DNA of 64,000 nucleotides. Origin: Alphaproteobacteria bacterium (GTDB lineage Bacteria > Pseudomonadota > Alphaproteobacteria > CACIAM-22H2). The stretch lies in contig JAEULA010000065.1 in assembly GCA_016793165.1 (NCBI GenBank), positions 124,001-188,000 on the forward strand, read 5' to 3'. This document shows, in pieces, positions 15,528-27,004 of this stretch; within the stretch, counting starts at the first letter, position 1; each line of letters starts with the position of its first letter. The notes below the pieces were generated by a model. That model made no database searches. It had not been told where the DNA came from and saw nothing but the letters and a program-made list of their open reading frames with translations. The translations under genes and the position numbers were made by a program.

Positions 15528-16256
15528 GTGATCGTCGAGGCCCTGGCGCATCTGACGACGCGTGCGGCACCCGGTGCCAGGCGCGCCGGGCTCGTCTACG
15601 GCCAGGCGGCGCTGCTCGGCCGCTGGCTGCGCCATCGCAAGGCCTGGACGCCGCATCTGGCGAACTGCCGACGCGTGATCGCCGCCGCCGCCGCGCGGAC
15701 GGCGCGGCGCGACTGCGTCGTCGTCCTCGGCTCCGGCGCTCTGCTCGACATCCCGTTGACAGAGCTCGCCGGCCTGTTCGCCCGCGTCGTCCTCGTCGAC
15801 GCCGCGCATCCGCTGCACGCCCGCGTCCTCGCCCGGCGTCTGGGCGGCGTCGAGGTCCGCGCCGAGAGCCTCGTCGATCTCGAGGGCCCCGTGCCGCGCT
15901 ACCGGCCCTGGCGGCCGCATGCGCCGGTGCCCGATCTCGTGGTCGCCTCGATGGTCGTCTCGCAGCTGCCGCTCGTGCGCGACCGCGACGACGCGGGCGC
16001 GCCGTCCTGGCGATCCGACCTGGTTGCCGCGGCGGTCGCCGAGATCTGGAACGGCCCGGGTGCGGCCTGCGTCATCACGGAGACGCGGCGGGTGCATCGC
16101 GCGCGCGACGGCCGGGTCGTGGCGCAGGCCGACCCGCTGTTCGGGGTCGCGCCGCCGCCGGCCGACGAGACGTGGCGCTGGACGATGGCGCCGGCGGGCG
16201 AGATCGGCCCGGAAGCCGTCGAGCTCGATGTCGCCGCCAGCTGGCGGCCCGTCTAG
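15528..16256 (+). CDS. Hypothetical protein, SAM-methyltransferase-like fold
   Basis: Uncharacterised protein of 242 aa starting with GTG at 15528, 22 bases after the PLP enzyme on the same strand. Residues about 62-95 (CVVVLGSGALLDIPLTEL, then VVLVDAAHP) look like the first beta-alpha-beta and second strand of a class I methyltransferase, with an acidic residue at the end of the second strand. LVVASMVVSQLPL near residue 140 resembles the post-motif strand. No catalytic motif is recognisable, so substrate and even activity are open. Its TAG stop shares the CTAG palindrome with the stop of the convergent oxidoreductase gene. Confidence 0.65.
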   Translation: MIVEALAHLTTRAAPGARRAGLVYGQAALLGRWLRHRKAWTPHLANCRRVIAAAAARTARRDCVVVLGSGALLDIPLTELAGLFARVVLVDAAHPLHARVLARRLGGVEVRAESLVDLEGPVPRYRPWRPHAPVPDLVVASMVVSQLPLVRDRDDAGAPSWRSDLVAAAVAEIWNGPGAACVITETRRVHRARDGRVVAQADPLFGVAPPPADETWRWTMAPAGEIGPEAVELDVAASWRPV

Positions 16257-17263
16257 ACCGCCATCGCCCGGCCGGCCTCGATCGACCGCACCATCGCGTC
16301 GAGCACGTCCATCGCGGCGATGCCGTCGGCGATCGTCGGGGCGTCCTCGCGCGGCTTGCCGGCGAGCACGTCGAGCCAGCAGCCGAGCAGCGCGTGGTAG
16401 CCCTTGTGGTCCTCGTTGGCGGCGACGGTGAGGTTGGGCTCCCAGACCATCGCGTCGGAGCCGTCGGCGAGGGTGGCGGCGGGATCGTCGACCTTGAAGC
16501 TGGAGGCGCGGTACAGCCGCACCTCGTGCACGTTGCGCACCTCGACGCGCTCGTGGTCGCCCATGACCTGCCACCATTCCATCGGCGTGGCGCGGCTCTG
16601 GTTCGTGCCCATCACCAGCGTTCCGAGCTCGCCGCCGGCGAAGGCGAAGTCGAGATGCAGCATCAGCTTCCCCGGCGCGATCAGGTGCTTGCGCGCATGG
16701 AGCCGCACAGGCCTGCCCATCAGATGCGGGACGAGGTCGAGGTAGTGCACGCAGTGGTGCAAGTAGAAGCCCGTATAGTCGGGATCGCCGACGAAGTAGG
16801 TCGGCGCCGTCATGTACTGGCCGAGGAAGCTCGCGCGGCAGCCGAAGCCGCGCGCGAGGTTGATCGCGACGCGGTTGGCGGTGCTGAAGCGCTTCATGAA
16901 TCCGACGATCACCGGTCGGCCGGCGCGCTTCGCCGCGTCGGCGATGGCGCGCGCGTCGTGGCCGTTGCGACCGGGCGGCTTCTCCATGAAGACGGGCAGG
17001 CCGCGGGCAAGCGCCGCGATCGCGAAGTCGCGATGCTGATCGGGGCCGACCGCCATGCCGACGCCATCGAGGCCGCCGGCGGCGAGCATCGCCTCGGCCG
17101 TCGCGAAGCGCCGCGATTCGGGGACGCCGTAGCGATGTCCGATCTGGGCGAGCTTCGCGGCATCCACGTCGCAGAGCGCGGCCAGAGTCACGGGGTAGCG
17201 GGTGAGCTGCGGCAGCAGCATCTCGCCCGCGTGGCGGCCGCAGCCGATCCAGCCGATCTTCAT
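16253..17263 (-). CDS. Gfo/Idh/MocA family oxidoreductase
   Basis: NAD(P)-dependent sugar or inositol-type dehydrogenase, 336 aa. The Rossmann glycine motif IGCGRHAGEM is at residues 6-15, the conserved EKP is in FMEKPPGRN near residue 93, and the catalytic-region HHCVHYLDLVPH is near 168-180. Start at 17263 (MKIGWIG) overlaps the upstream isomerase stop by four bases (ATGA), showing translational coupling. An isomerase/epimerase followed by a Gfo/Idh/MocA dehydrogenase is a common catabolic pair for polyols or keto-sugars. No transporter is next to it, so the substrate is unknown. Confidence 0.88.
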   Translation of the reverse strand: MKIGWIGCGRHAGEMLLPQLTRYPVTLAALCDVDAAKLAQIGHRYGVPESRRFATAEAMLAAGGLDGVGMAVGPDQHRDFAIAALARGLPVFMEKPPGRNGHDARAIADAAKRAGRPVIVGFMKRFSTANRVAINLARGFGCRASFLGQYMTAPTYFVGDPDYTGFYLHHCVHYLDLVPHLMGRPVRLHARKHLIAPGKLMLHLDFAFAGGELGTLVMGTNQSRATPMEWWQVMGDHERVEVRNVHEVRLYRASSFKVDDPAATLADGSDAMVWEPNLTVAANEDHKGYHALLGCWLDVLAGKPREDAPTIADGIAAMDVLDAMVRSIEAGRAMAV

Positions 17264-18150
17264 CGCGTCCTCCATGCGGCGTCGAGGGTCGCGCGCAGGA
17301 ATGCCGCGCTCGCCGACAGCTCGGCGTCGTAGTCGCGCGCCGGGGCGCGCCATTGCGCCAGCGGCACGCCGGGCCGCTCGTCGTCGCGACGGAACGGCTC
17401 GAGCGTGATCGGGCCGCGGTAGCCGATATGCGCCAGCGCCTTGGCCACCGCGGGCCAATCGATGTGGCCGGAGCCCACGAAGCCGCGGTCGTTCTCGTTC
17501 GCCTGGAAATGAACCAGACGATCGCCGGCCCGCCGAAGCGCGGCCGCGATGTCCGGGTCCTCCATGTTCATGTGGAAGGTGTCGAGCATCACACCGAGGG
17601 CCGGCGAATCCACGGCTTCGACGATGGCGAGGCCGTGGCGCGTGGTGTTTGCGATGTCCGTCTCGAAGCGGTTGAGCGGTTCGAGGCCGAACACCACCCC
17701 CCGGCTCGCCGCGTAGCCGGCGGCATCCTTCAGGCCGGCGACGATGCGCTCGATGCGCGCCGCGCGCGTCGGCTCGTCGACGGGCGCGGGCGGGCGACCG
17801 GCGAACACGAGCGGCGCGCCGTAGAGGGGCCCCCCGACCAGCGTCGCGCCGAGCTCGACGGCCACGTCGACGCAACGCTTCAGGTACGCGATGCCCGCGC
17901 GATGCGCCGGGGCGTCCGCCGAGGCGAGGTCGCGCTGCAGGTTCACGCGCGCGGCCAGCGCGACGCCGAGGCCGGCCTCGCTCAGCGCGGCCCGGGTCCG
18001 CGCCAGGTCGAGCTCGCCCTCCTCGGGCACGAGCAGCTCGACGAAATCCATGCCGGCCGCCTTCATGCGCGGGAACAGCGAGAGATGCGCCGGCCCGAAG
18101 GGACGGGCGTAGAACATGGAGATGATGCCGACGGCGTTGGGTGCCTTCAT
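17260..18150 (-). CDS. Sugar phosphate isomerase/epimerase (xylose isomerase-like TIM barrel)
   Basis: TIM-barrel metalloenzyme of the AP_endonuc_2 family, 296 aa, resembling D-tagatose/D-psicose 3-epimerases. Metal-ligand strands are visible: LEPLNRFETD near residue 152, MLDTFHMNMED near 185, HFQANEND near 210 and ITLEPFR near 245. HIDWPAV follows the typical Gly-x-Gly-His pattern (GSGHIDW). It is translated first in a two-gene unit with the downstream dehydrogenase. It probably interconverts a keto-sugar or inositol derivative before oxidation. Confidence 0.86.
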   Translation of the reverse strand: MKAPNAVGIISMFYARPFGPAHLSLFPRMKAAGMDFVELLVPEEGELDLARTRAALSEAGLGVALAARVNLQRDLASADAPAHRAGIAYLKRCVDVAVELGATLVGGPLYGAPLVFAGRPPAPVDEPTRAARIERIVAGLKDAAGYAASRGVVFGLEPLNRFETDIANTTRHGLAIVEAVDSPALGVMLDTFHMNMEDPDIAAALRRAGDRLVHFQANENDRGFVGSGHIDWPAVAKALAHIGYRGPITLEPFRRDDERPGVPLAQWRAPARDYDAELSASAAFLRATLDAAWRTR

Positions 18151-18198
18151 GGCGTTCCGGTCCGAGCGAAGGGAAGGGTGTCGAGGGCGGCGCCGGCG

Positions 18199-19158
18199 TC
18201 AGCCGGCGAGCTTCGTGCGCAGGAAGCGGCCGGCGCGCTCCAGGGCGGTAACGGCGGCGGGTTCCTCGCGCGTCTGCTGGAGGAAGCCGTGCAGCACGCC
18301 TGGCACGATGTCGAGCTCGCAGGCGGTGCCGGCGTGGGCAAGGCGCATCGCCAGCAACAGCGTGTCGTCCAGCAGCGGATCGAGGCCCGCGGCATTGAGG
18401 AACAGCGGCGGCAGCCCCGCGAAGTCTGCGTGCAAAGGGGCGGCCAGCGCGGTCGTCGTCTCCGGCAGGGCGCCGAGATAGTTGCGCCAGTACCAGCGCA
18501 TGCGCGCGGTCGAGAGGCCGTAGCTGCCGTCCCCGAAGCGGCGGTGGCTCGCCGTGTCGAACAGCGGCGCGAAGCAGCCGTAGAACAGCGCTGCCGTCGC
18601 GGGCGACCAGCGATGCCGGTCACGCGATGCGATCAGGACCGCGAGTGCGATGTTCGCGCCAGCGGAGTCGCCGGCGAGCGCCACCGTCGACGGCTCCAGA
18701 CCCTCCGCGGGTCCCGCCCGCACCAGCCAGTCGAGCGCGGCAAGGGTGTCGTCGAGCGCCGCGGGGAACGGGTGCTCGGGGGCGAGGCGGTAGTCGATCC
18801 CCAGGACGCAGGCGTCGCTCTCTGTCGCCAGCACGCGCATGCAGCGGTCGTGCGTGTCGACGTCGCCGAACGTCCATCCGCCGCCGTGCACATAGACGAC
18901 GACGGGAAGCCGCGCGTCCGCCCGCGGGCGGAACAGGCGCGCGCGCATCGGGCCGGTGGCGCCGCGCACCGAAAGGTCGCGGACGTCCGTCACCGGAGGC
19001 GGCTGCTCGTTCCACATCTGGTTGGACTGGATGAACGCCCGGCGACCCTCGGCGATCGGCATCGTCGCGTAGTCGATCGGGGCGGCGGCGCGCATGCGTG
19101 CCAGGATCGCCGCCGTCGCCGGCGTCACGTAGGGAGCGGAGCCATTCGACGGGATCAT
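18199..19158 (-). CDS. Alpha/beta hydrolase, hormone-sensitive lipase type
   Basis: Carboxylesterase of the HSL (family IV) type, 319 aa. The oxyanion-hole motif HGGGW occurs near residue 91, the nucleophile elbow GDSAGAN near 162, the acid in AGLDPLLDD and the catalytic His in GVLHGFL. Start is the ATG at 19158 with AGGA about ten bases upstream; a TTG nine bases earlier is less likely. It precedes the isomerase on the same strand by 48 bases, so the three genes may form one unit that opens an ester or lactone and then processes the sugar. Substrate unknown. Confidence 0.88.
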   Translation of the reverse strand: MIPSNGSAPYVTPATAAILARMRAAAPIDYATMPIAEGRRAFIQSNQMWNEQPPPVTDVRDLSVRGATGPMRARLFRPRADARLPVVVYVHGGGWTFGDVDTHDRCMRVLATESDACVLGIDYRLAPEHPFPAALDDTLAALDWLVRAGPAEGLEPSTVALAGDSAGANIALAVLIASRDRHRWSPATAALFYGCFAPLFDTASHRRFGDGSYGLSTARMRWYWRNYLGALPETTTALAAPLHADFAGLPPLFLNAAGLDPLLDDTLLLAMRLAHAGTACELDIVPGVLHGFLQQTREEPAAVTALERAGRFLRTKLAG

Positions 19159-19297
19159 CCTCGCCAATCCTGCTGAAGCGCCGGCCGGGCGGCCGGTTCG
19201 ATGTGGAGCGACGATGGAGTCTCGGTCGCGGGGGCGCGAGCCTGCGTCGGGACGATGCGCGGTGTAAAGCCGGGCCTCCGCTTGTCAGGGGCGCATT

Positions 19298-19312
19298 CGC
19301 TACACTATAACA
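19298..19312. promoter_or_regulatory. Zur-like box upstream of the zinc importer
   Basis: Pseudo-palindrome CGCTACACTATAACA. The right half TATAACA matches the alphaproteobacterial Zur half-site exactly and the left half keeps 4 of 7 positions. It sits about 190 bases before the znuC-like gene and just before the small leader reading frame, where zinc-dependent repression would be expected. Confidence 0.5.
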
Positions 19313-19344
19313 CCCGTGTCTCCACCCCAGATCCGGTCGCGCCC

Positions 19345-19502
19345 TTGTCACCTGGTCACGCCCACACCGCCGTCCGCTCGTCCGTCGCCGTCGACGCCGC
19401 GGGCCTGCGCTCGGCGCTCGCCGCGCCGGCGGCGCTGCGGCTCGCCGTGGTGCTTGGTGTTGCGGCGCTCCTGTGGGCGGCGGTCTGGTGGGCGCTGCGT
19501 CC

Positions 19503-19506
<4 letters not shown>
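19345..19506 (+). CDS. Small membrane peptide translationally coupled to the zinc ABC operon
   Basis: Reading frame of about 53 aa from a TTG at 19345 (alternative in-frame ATGs at 19255 and 19201 would run through the Zur-like box). It has a polar N-terminus with GHAH and one C-terminal transmembrane helix, LRLAVVLGVAALLWAAVWWAL. Its TGA overlaps the ATG of the znuC-like gene (ATGA at 19503-19506), the arrangement used elsewhere in this window for real neighbours. No family is recognised. It could be a leader peptide or a small subunit or regulator of the importer. The lack of a clear ribosome binding site keeps confidence low. Confidence 0.4.
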
Positions 19507-20237
<731 letters not shown>

Positions 20238-20255
20238 GCCGACCGGAATCGCCCG

Positions 20256-21125
20256 ATGCTGTTCGACGCCTTCATCGCGCCGTTCCTCGAATTCGCCTTC
20301 ATGCGCCGGGCGCTCGTGGCGGCGCTCGCGCTGGCGCTGGGATGCGCGCCGGTCGGCGTCTTCCTGATCCTGCGGCGGATGAGCCTGATCGGCGACGCGA
20401 TGAGTCACGCGATCCTGCCCGGCGCGGCGATCGGCTATCTGCTCGCCGGCCTGTCGATCCCGGCGATGGCGCTCGGCGGCGTCGCGGCGGGCCTGCTCAC
20501 CGCAATCGCGGCGGTGTTCGCGTCGCGGCTGACCGTGCTGCGGGAGGACGCGACCTTCGCGGCCTTCTACCTGATCTCGCTGGCGGCCGGCGTCCTGATC
20601 GTTTCGATGCACGGTTCCAACATCGATCTCATGCACGTGCTGTTCGGGTCGGTCCTGGGGGTCGACGACACGGCACTGATCATCGTCGCCGCGATCGCGA
20701 CCGTGTCCATGGCCACCATCGCGGTGCTGTTCCGGCCGCTGGTCGTGGAATGCTTCGACCCCGAGTTCCTGCGCGCCGTCGGCGGCCCCAGCGCGCGCAT
20801 CCACGCCGTGTTCGTGGTCCTCGTGGTCGTCAACCTGGTGGCCTCGTTCCAGGCCTTGGGCACGCTGATGGCCGTCGGCCTGATGATGCTGCCCGCGGCG
20901 GCGGCGCGCTTCTGGACCCGCGGGGTGGCGCCGTTGATCGCGCTCGCGGTCGCATTGGCGCTCGCAAGCGGGTATCTCGGCCTCGTCCTCTCCTTTGCCT
21001 TCGACCTGCCGTCGGGGCCGGCGATCGTCCTCACCGCCGGCGCGATCTATGTCGCGTCGCTGCTCGGCGGCCTCGAGGGCGGGCTCGCCTCGCGGCTGGT
21101 GCCGCGTCGCCATCTCGAAGCCTGA
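20256..21125 (+). CDS. znuB: Zinc ABC transporter permease
   Basis: Integral membrane channel subunit of the ABC-3 family, 289 aa with about eight or nine hydrophobic helices. Typical features are RRMSLIGDAMSHAILPGAAIGYLL near residue 40, the LHVLFGSVLGV-type region (DLMHVLFGSVLGVDD), the ECFDPEFLRAVG loop and LMAVGLMMLPAAAARF. It forms the importer with the preceding ATPase and the following binding protein. Family members transport zinc, manganese or iron; the binding protein makes zinc the best choice. Confidence 0.9.
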   Translation: MLFDAFIAPFLEFAFMRRALVAALALALGCAPVGVFLILRRMSLIGDAMSHAILPGAAIGYLLAGLSIPAMALGGVAAGLLTAIAAVFASRLTVLREDATFAAFYLISLAAGVLIVSMHGSNIDLMHVLFGSVLGVDDTALIIVAAIATVSMATIAVLFRPLVVECFDPEFLRAVGGPSARIHAVFVVLVVVNLVASFQALGTLMAVGLMMLPAAAARFWTRGVAPLIALAVALALASGYLGLVLSFAFDLPSGPAIVLTAGAIYVASLLGGLEGGLASRLVPRRHLEA

Positions 21126-21144
21126 GCACCGACCGGAGGGTCCG

Positions 21145-22083
21145 ATGAAGCGTCGCGTCCTGCTCGCCGCCGCCGGCATCCTCGCGACCCTGCCGCGCGC
21201 CCGCGCACAGACCGCGGCGCCGACGAGGATTACGGTCGTCGCGAGCTTCTCGATCCTCGGCGACTTCGTGCGCGAGATCGCCGGCGACGCGGTCGACCTG
21301 AAGACGCTCGTGGGCCCGGACCAGGACGCCCATGTCTTCGAGCCGAGCCCGGCGGATGCCAGGACCCTCGCCGGGGCGAAGGTCGTGGTGGTCAACGGGC
21401 TCGGGTTCGAGGGCTGGCTCGAGCGGCTGGTCAAGGCGTCCGGCTTCGCCGGTGTTCGCGTCGTTGCCAGCGAGGGGATAAAGACGCTGCGCGCGGCATC
21501 GCGCGGCGACCCCGGCCATGGCGGCGGCCATGGCCATAGCCATCGCGCCGCGGGCAGCGACCCGCATGTCTGGCAGGACCCGAGGCGCGCGCAGGCGATG
21601 GTGCGGAACATCGCGCGCGGCCTCGCCGCCGCGGACCCGGCGCGCGCCGCGATCTACGAAGCCAATGCCCGCGCCTATGCCGAGCGGCTTGCGGCCCTCG
21701 AGGCCGCGATCGCGCAGGATCTCGCCGCCGTGCCGCCCGAGCGCCGCCGGATCGTCACGAGCCACGACGCGTTCGCGTATTTCGAGGACCGGTTCAAGAT
21801 CGATTTCCGCGCGCCGCGCGGCGTCAGCACCGAGACCGAGCCCTCGGCCGCCGACATCGCGCGGCTCATCCGCGAGATCCGGCGGGAGAAGGTCAAGGTC
21901 GTGTTCCTCGAGAACATCAGCGACCCGCGCATGATCGAGCAGGTCGCCCGCGAGGGCGGGGCGCAGATGGGGGGACGGCTGTATTCGGATGCCCTGTCCG
22001 GTGCCGCCGGTCCGGCGGCGACCTACATGACGATGATGCGATACAACGCGTCGCGGCTGCGCGACGCCATGCTCGCCGAATAG
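21145..22083 (+). CDS. znuA: Periplasmic zinc-binding protein
   Basis: Cluster A-I substrate-binding protein, 312 aa. It is exported by a signal peptide beginning MKRRVLLAAAGILA; the paired arginines leave Tat export possible. The start has GGAGGG upstream. Expected metal ligands are His in DQDAHVFEPS, His in SDPHVWQDP, His in SHDAFAYFEDRF and Asp in LYSDAL. A His/Gly-rich loop (GHGGGHGHSHR, about residues 122-132) just before the second ligand is the hallmark of zinc-specific ZnuA proteins and may buffer or pass on zinc. It completes the operon and ends three bases from a convergent kinase gene. Confidence 0.92.
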   Translation: MKRRVLLAAAGILATLPRARAQTAAPTRITVVASFSILGDFVREIAGDAVDLKTLVGPDQDAHVFEPSPADARTLAGAKVVVVNGLGFEGWLERLVKASGFAGVRVVASEGIKTLRAASRGDPGHGGGHGHSHRAAGSDPHVWQDPRRAQAMVRNIARGLAAADPARAAIYEANARAYAERLAALEAAIAQDLAAVPPERRRIVTSHDAFAYFEDRFKIDFRAPRGVSTETEPSAADIARLIREIRREKVKVVFLENISDPRMIEQVAREGGAQMGGRLYSDALSGAAGPAATYMTMMRYNASRLRDAMLAE

Positions 22084-22086
22084 GAC

Positions 22087-24225
<2,139 letters not shown>

Positions 24226-24247
24226 CGGCGAAGGTGAACGAGTTCAG

Positions 24248-24991
24248 TTAATCCGCAGTTAACGGAGCATGCGGCGCGGCCGCGACGAGGCGCAGTTCGC
24301 GCACCAGCTTGCGCAGGATCACGTCGCGAAAGTCGTCATAGTCCCTGGCACTTAGGACGAAGCTGCCATGCCCGCCGATGACCTGGTCGGCGTAGTAGGC
24401 GGCGAGACCCGGCACCTCGTTGACGACGGGCAATCCGTTAATGACGACTCCGCGACTGAGCACCTCGGCGCGGGCCGGAGCGACCGCGATTCCGCGGTTG
24501 CTTTCGCCATCCCCGGATATGTCGATCACGCGCCGGGCCGCGACTCCGGGCGCGGTCTCGAGCAGGGCGAGGGCGTAGAGCAGGGCCTCGCCGAGCGCGG
24601 TCTCGCCGCCGATCACGAGCCGCGGCGCCAGGGCGAGCTCGCCGGCGAAGCGCTGCAACGCCGCCTCGCTGTCGAGCACGCGCCACTCGAAGTTCACCAC
24701 CTGCTGGCCTGCGCCGGCCCACTCGAACAGCGCGACCGCGACGGCGCCATGCGCGCCGTCCCGGATCGCCGCCCAGAGCTCGGGATGGGCGAAGGCCTTC
24801 GCATAGCCTTCGAGCTGCAGATAGTACTCGTCCATCGTCACCGACGACGAGGAGTCGACGGCGAGCACGAGGTGGACGTCGACTGGCCGGTCCTGGGCGA
24901 GAGCCGACGGCGTCAAGACGCGTGGGAGCGGGAGGAAGGGAACTGCGGCGAGCAGCAGCGTTGCGAGAAGTACGGCGAACCGGCGCGACAT
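24248..24991 (-). CDS. DUF1194 secreted VWA-type protein
   Basis: Exported protein of 247 aa with a signal peptide (MSRRFAVLLATLLLAAVPFL, with a cleavage-type ALA near residue 31). DUF1194 domain follows, a von Willebrand A-like fold beginning VHLVLAVDSSSSVTMDE with a MIDAS-type D-x-S-x-S, and containing VIDISGDGESN. The start at 24991 was chosen because the signal peptide begins there; a longer frame upstream runs into the divergent promoter region. The role of DUF1194 proteins is not established. It precedes the kinase gene by 22 bases on the same strand and may be co-transcribed with it. Confidence 0.85.
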   Translation of the reverse strand: MSRRFAVLLATLLLAAVPFLPLPRVLTPSALAQDRPVDVHLVLAVDSSSSVTMDEYYLQLEGYAKAFAHPELWAAIRDGAHGAVAVALFEWAGAGQQVVNFEWRVLDSEAALQRFAGELALAPRLVIGGETALGEALLYALALLETAPGVAARRVIDISGDGESNRGIAVAPARAEVLSRGVVINGLPVVNEVPGLAAYYADQVIGGHGSFVLSARDYDDFRDVILRKLVRELRLVAAAPHAPLTAD

Positions 24992-25058
24992 CCTGCGCAA
25001 GATCCCGTTCGAATATGGCAAATTTGGGAGACGGACACGGCAGGACGGGCGACGACCC

Positions 25059-26546
25059 ATGCGCTTCTCGACGATGCTCTCGGCGGTCCTGACCAATGCG
25101 GAGATGGCGCGCGCCGATGCCCTCGCCGAGGCGGCCGGGTCACCCGTGGATGCGCTCATGCGCGCCGCAGGCTGCGCGGTCGCCACCGTCGTGATGGCAC
25201 GATTTCCGCGCGGCCGCGTGCTCGTGCTGTGCGGCCCCGGCAACAATGGCGGCGACGGCTACGTCGCGGCCGCCGCCCTGCGGGCGCGCGGTCGGTCGGT
25301 CACGGCAGCCAGCCTCGGCGATCCGCCGCCGGCGACCGGCGCGGCGGGGCGTGCCGCGCAGCGCTGGGACGCGCGGATCCCCCGCGCGGATGCCGGGTCG
25401 ATCGTGGATTGCGACATCGTCGTCGACGCGCTGTTCGGGGCCGGGCTAAGCCGGCCGCTCGCCGGCGAGGCGCTGGCGCTGGTCGAGGCGCTGGCGCGAA
25501 GCGGCAAGCCGGTCGTCGCGATCGACGTGCCGTCCGGGCTCGACGGCGACAGCGGCCTGGTCCGCGGCGCCGCCGCGCCGGCCTCCGCGACCGTCACCTT
25601 CTTCCGCAAGAAGCCCGGTCATCTTCTGCTGCCGGGGCGCGACCTCTGCGGCGACCTGATCCTTACCGATATCGGGCTGCCGGACTCGATCCTGCCGGCG
25701 ATCGATCCCGCGACGGCCGAGAACCACCCGGCGCTCTGGCGCAACGCGCTGCCGCGCTCGGCGACCGCCGATCACAAGTTCCGTCGCGGCCACGCGTTGG
25801 TCGTCGGCGGCGCGGCCCTGACCGGCGCGGCCCAACTCGCCGCGCGCGCGGCGCTGCGCGCGGGGGCGGGCCTGGTCACCATCGTCGCCCCGGGTCCGGC
25901 ATCGACGATCCACCGCGCCGGCGAGCCGGCGGTCATGGTCGAGGCGCTCGACGGCGGCAGAGGTCTGGCCGCCCATCTCGATGACCCCCGCCGCCGCGCC
26001 ATCCTGGTCGGGCCGGGGAACGGTCGTGGCGGCGAGACGCGCGACTGGACGCAGGCGGCGCTGGCCACCGGCCGGCCGGTCGTGCTCGACGCCGATGCGC
26101 TGAGCGTCGCCGGCGAGGCGCCGGCGCGCCTGTTCGGCGCGATCCGCGGCCCGGTGGTCATGACCCCGCACGAGGGCGAGTTCGCGCGGCTGTTCGACGT
26201 TGCCGGCGACAAGCTTTCGCGTGCGCGCCAAGCCGCCGCGATCAGCGGCGCGGTCGTGCTGCTCAAGGGCGCCGATACCGTCGTCGCCCATCCGGACGGG
26301 CGCGCGGTGGTCAACGCGAACGCGCCGCCGAGCCTGGCGACGGCGGGATCGGGCGACGTGCTCGCGGGCATCGTCGTCGGGCTGCTCGCGCGGGGCGTCG
26401 GGGCCTTCGATGCCGCGTGCGCCGCCGCCTGGCTCCATGGCGAGGCGGCGCAAGGTTTCGGCCCGGGCCTGATCGCCAGCGACCTGCCTGCCGCCTTGCG
26501 CGATGCGCTTGCCGTCGTCTCGGCCCTCGACCCAAAATCGAGCTGA
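25059..26546 (+). CDS. nnr: Bifunctional NAD(P)H-hydrate epimerase / ADP-dependent dehydratase
   Basis: Two-domain NAD(P)HX repair enzyme, 495 aa. The N-terminal YjeF epimerase domain (about 1-215) has LCGPGNNGGDGYVAAAAL and the VDALFGAGLSRP and IDVPSGLDGD segments. The C-terminal ribokinase-like dehydratase (about 225-490) has MTPHEGEFARLF, LLKGADTVVAHPDG and the catalytic TAGSGDVLAGIVVGLLARG. Both domains look complete. Start at 25059; MLSAVLTNAEM at 25074 is an alternative. It is divergent from the DUF1194 gene and its TGA overlaps the ATG of a NUDIX hydrolase by one base, suggesting joint metabolite clean-up. Confidence 0.94.
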   Translation: MRFSTMLSAVLTNAEMARADALAEAAGSPVDALMRAAGCAVATVVMARFPRGRVLVLCGPGNNGGDGYVAAAALRARGRSVTAASLGDPPPATGAAGRAAQRWDARIPRADAGSIVDCDIVVDALFGAGLSRPLAGEALALVEALARSGKPVVAIDVPSGLDGDSGLVRGAAAPASATVTFFRKKPGHLLLPGRDLCGDLILTDIGLPDSILPAIDPATAENHPALWRNALPRSATADHKFRRGHALVVGGAALTGAAQLAARAALRAGAGLVTIVAPGPASTIHRAGEPAVMVEALDGGRGLAAHLDDPRRRAILVGPGNGRGGETRDWTQAALATGRPVVLDADALSVAGEAPARLFGAIRGPVVMTPHEGEFARLFDVAGDKLSRARQAAAISGAVVLLKGADTVVAHPDGRAVVNANAPPSLATAGSGDVLAGIVVGLLARGVGAFDAACAAAWLHGEAAQGFGPGLIASDLPAALRDALAVVSALDPKSS

Positions 26547-26986
26547 TGCAACGCGAGTATCCCCACCGGCCGATCGTCGGCGTGCTCGCCGTGGTGCAGC
26601 GAGACGGCGAGGTCCTGATCGTGCAGCGCGGCCGGGCGCCGAGCATTGGACGCTGGGGCTTTCCCGGGGGCGTGCAGGAGCTGGGCGAGACGGTGCTTCA
26701 GGCGGCGGAGCGGGAACTCGCCGAGGAGACCGGCATCGTCGCGGAGGCGATCGAGGCGATGCCGGGCTTCGACGTGATCCGGCCCGATGGCGAGGGACGC
26801 ATCCAGGCGCACTGGCTGCTGATACCGGTGATCTGCCGCTGGCGCAGCGGCGACGGCGGCCTCTCCGACGAGGTCTCTGACCTGCGCTGGATCCGGCCGC
26901 CGGCGATCGCGACGTGCGGGCTCGACGTGCTGCCGAATCTCGAGCCCCTCGCGACACGGGCGATGGCATGGCGGACGACGACATGA
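26546..26986 (+). CDS. NUDIX hydrolase
   Basis: Nucleoside diphosphate-X hydrolase of 146 aa. The NUDIX box is complete: GGVQELGETVLQAAERELAEETGI fits G-x5-E-x7-REU-x-EE-x-GU at about residues 39-61. Start MQREYPHRPIVGV at 26546 shares one base with the stop of nnr. The sequence after the box (ADP-ribose pyrophosphatase/NADH type of arrangement) does not decide the substrate. Its coupling to NAD(P)HX repair makes a nucleotide clean-up role plausible. Confidence 0.9.
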   Translation: MQREYPHRPIVGVLAVVQRDGEVLIVQRGRAPSIGRWGFPGGVQELGETVLQAAERELAEETGIVAEAIEAMPGFDVIRPDGEGRIQAHWLLIPVICRWRSGDGGLSDEVSDLRWIRPPAIATCGLDVLPNLEPLATRAMAWRTTT

Positions 26987-27004
26987 GCGGACGGAGATCG
27001 CCGG

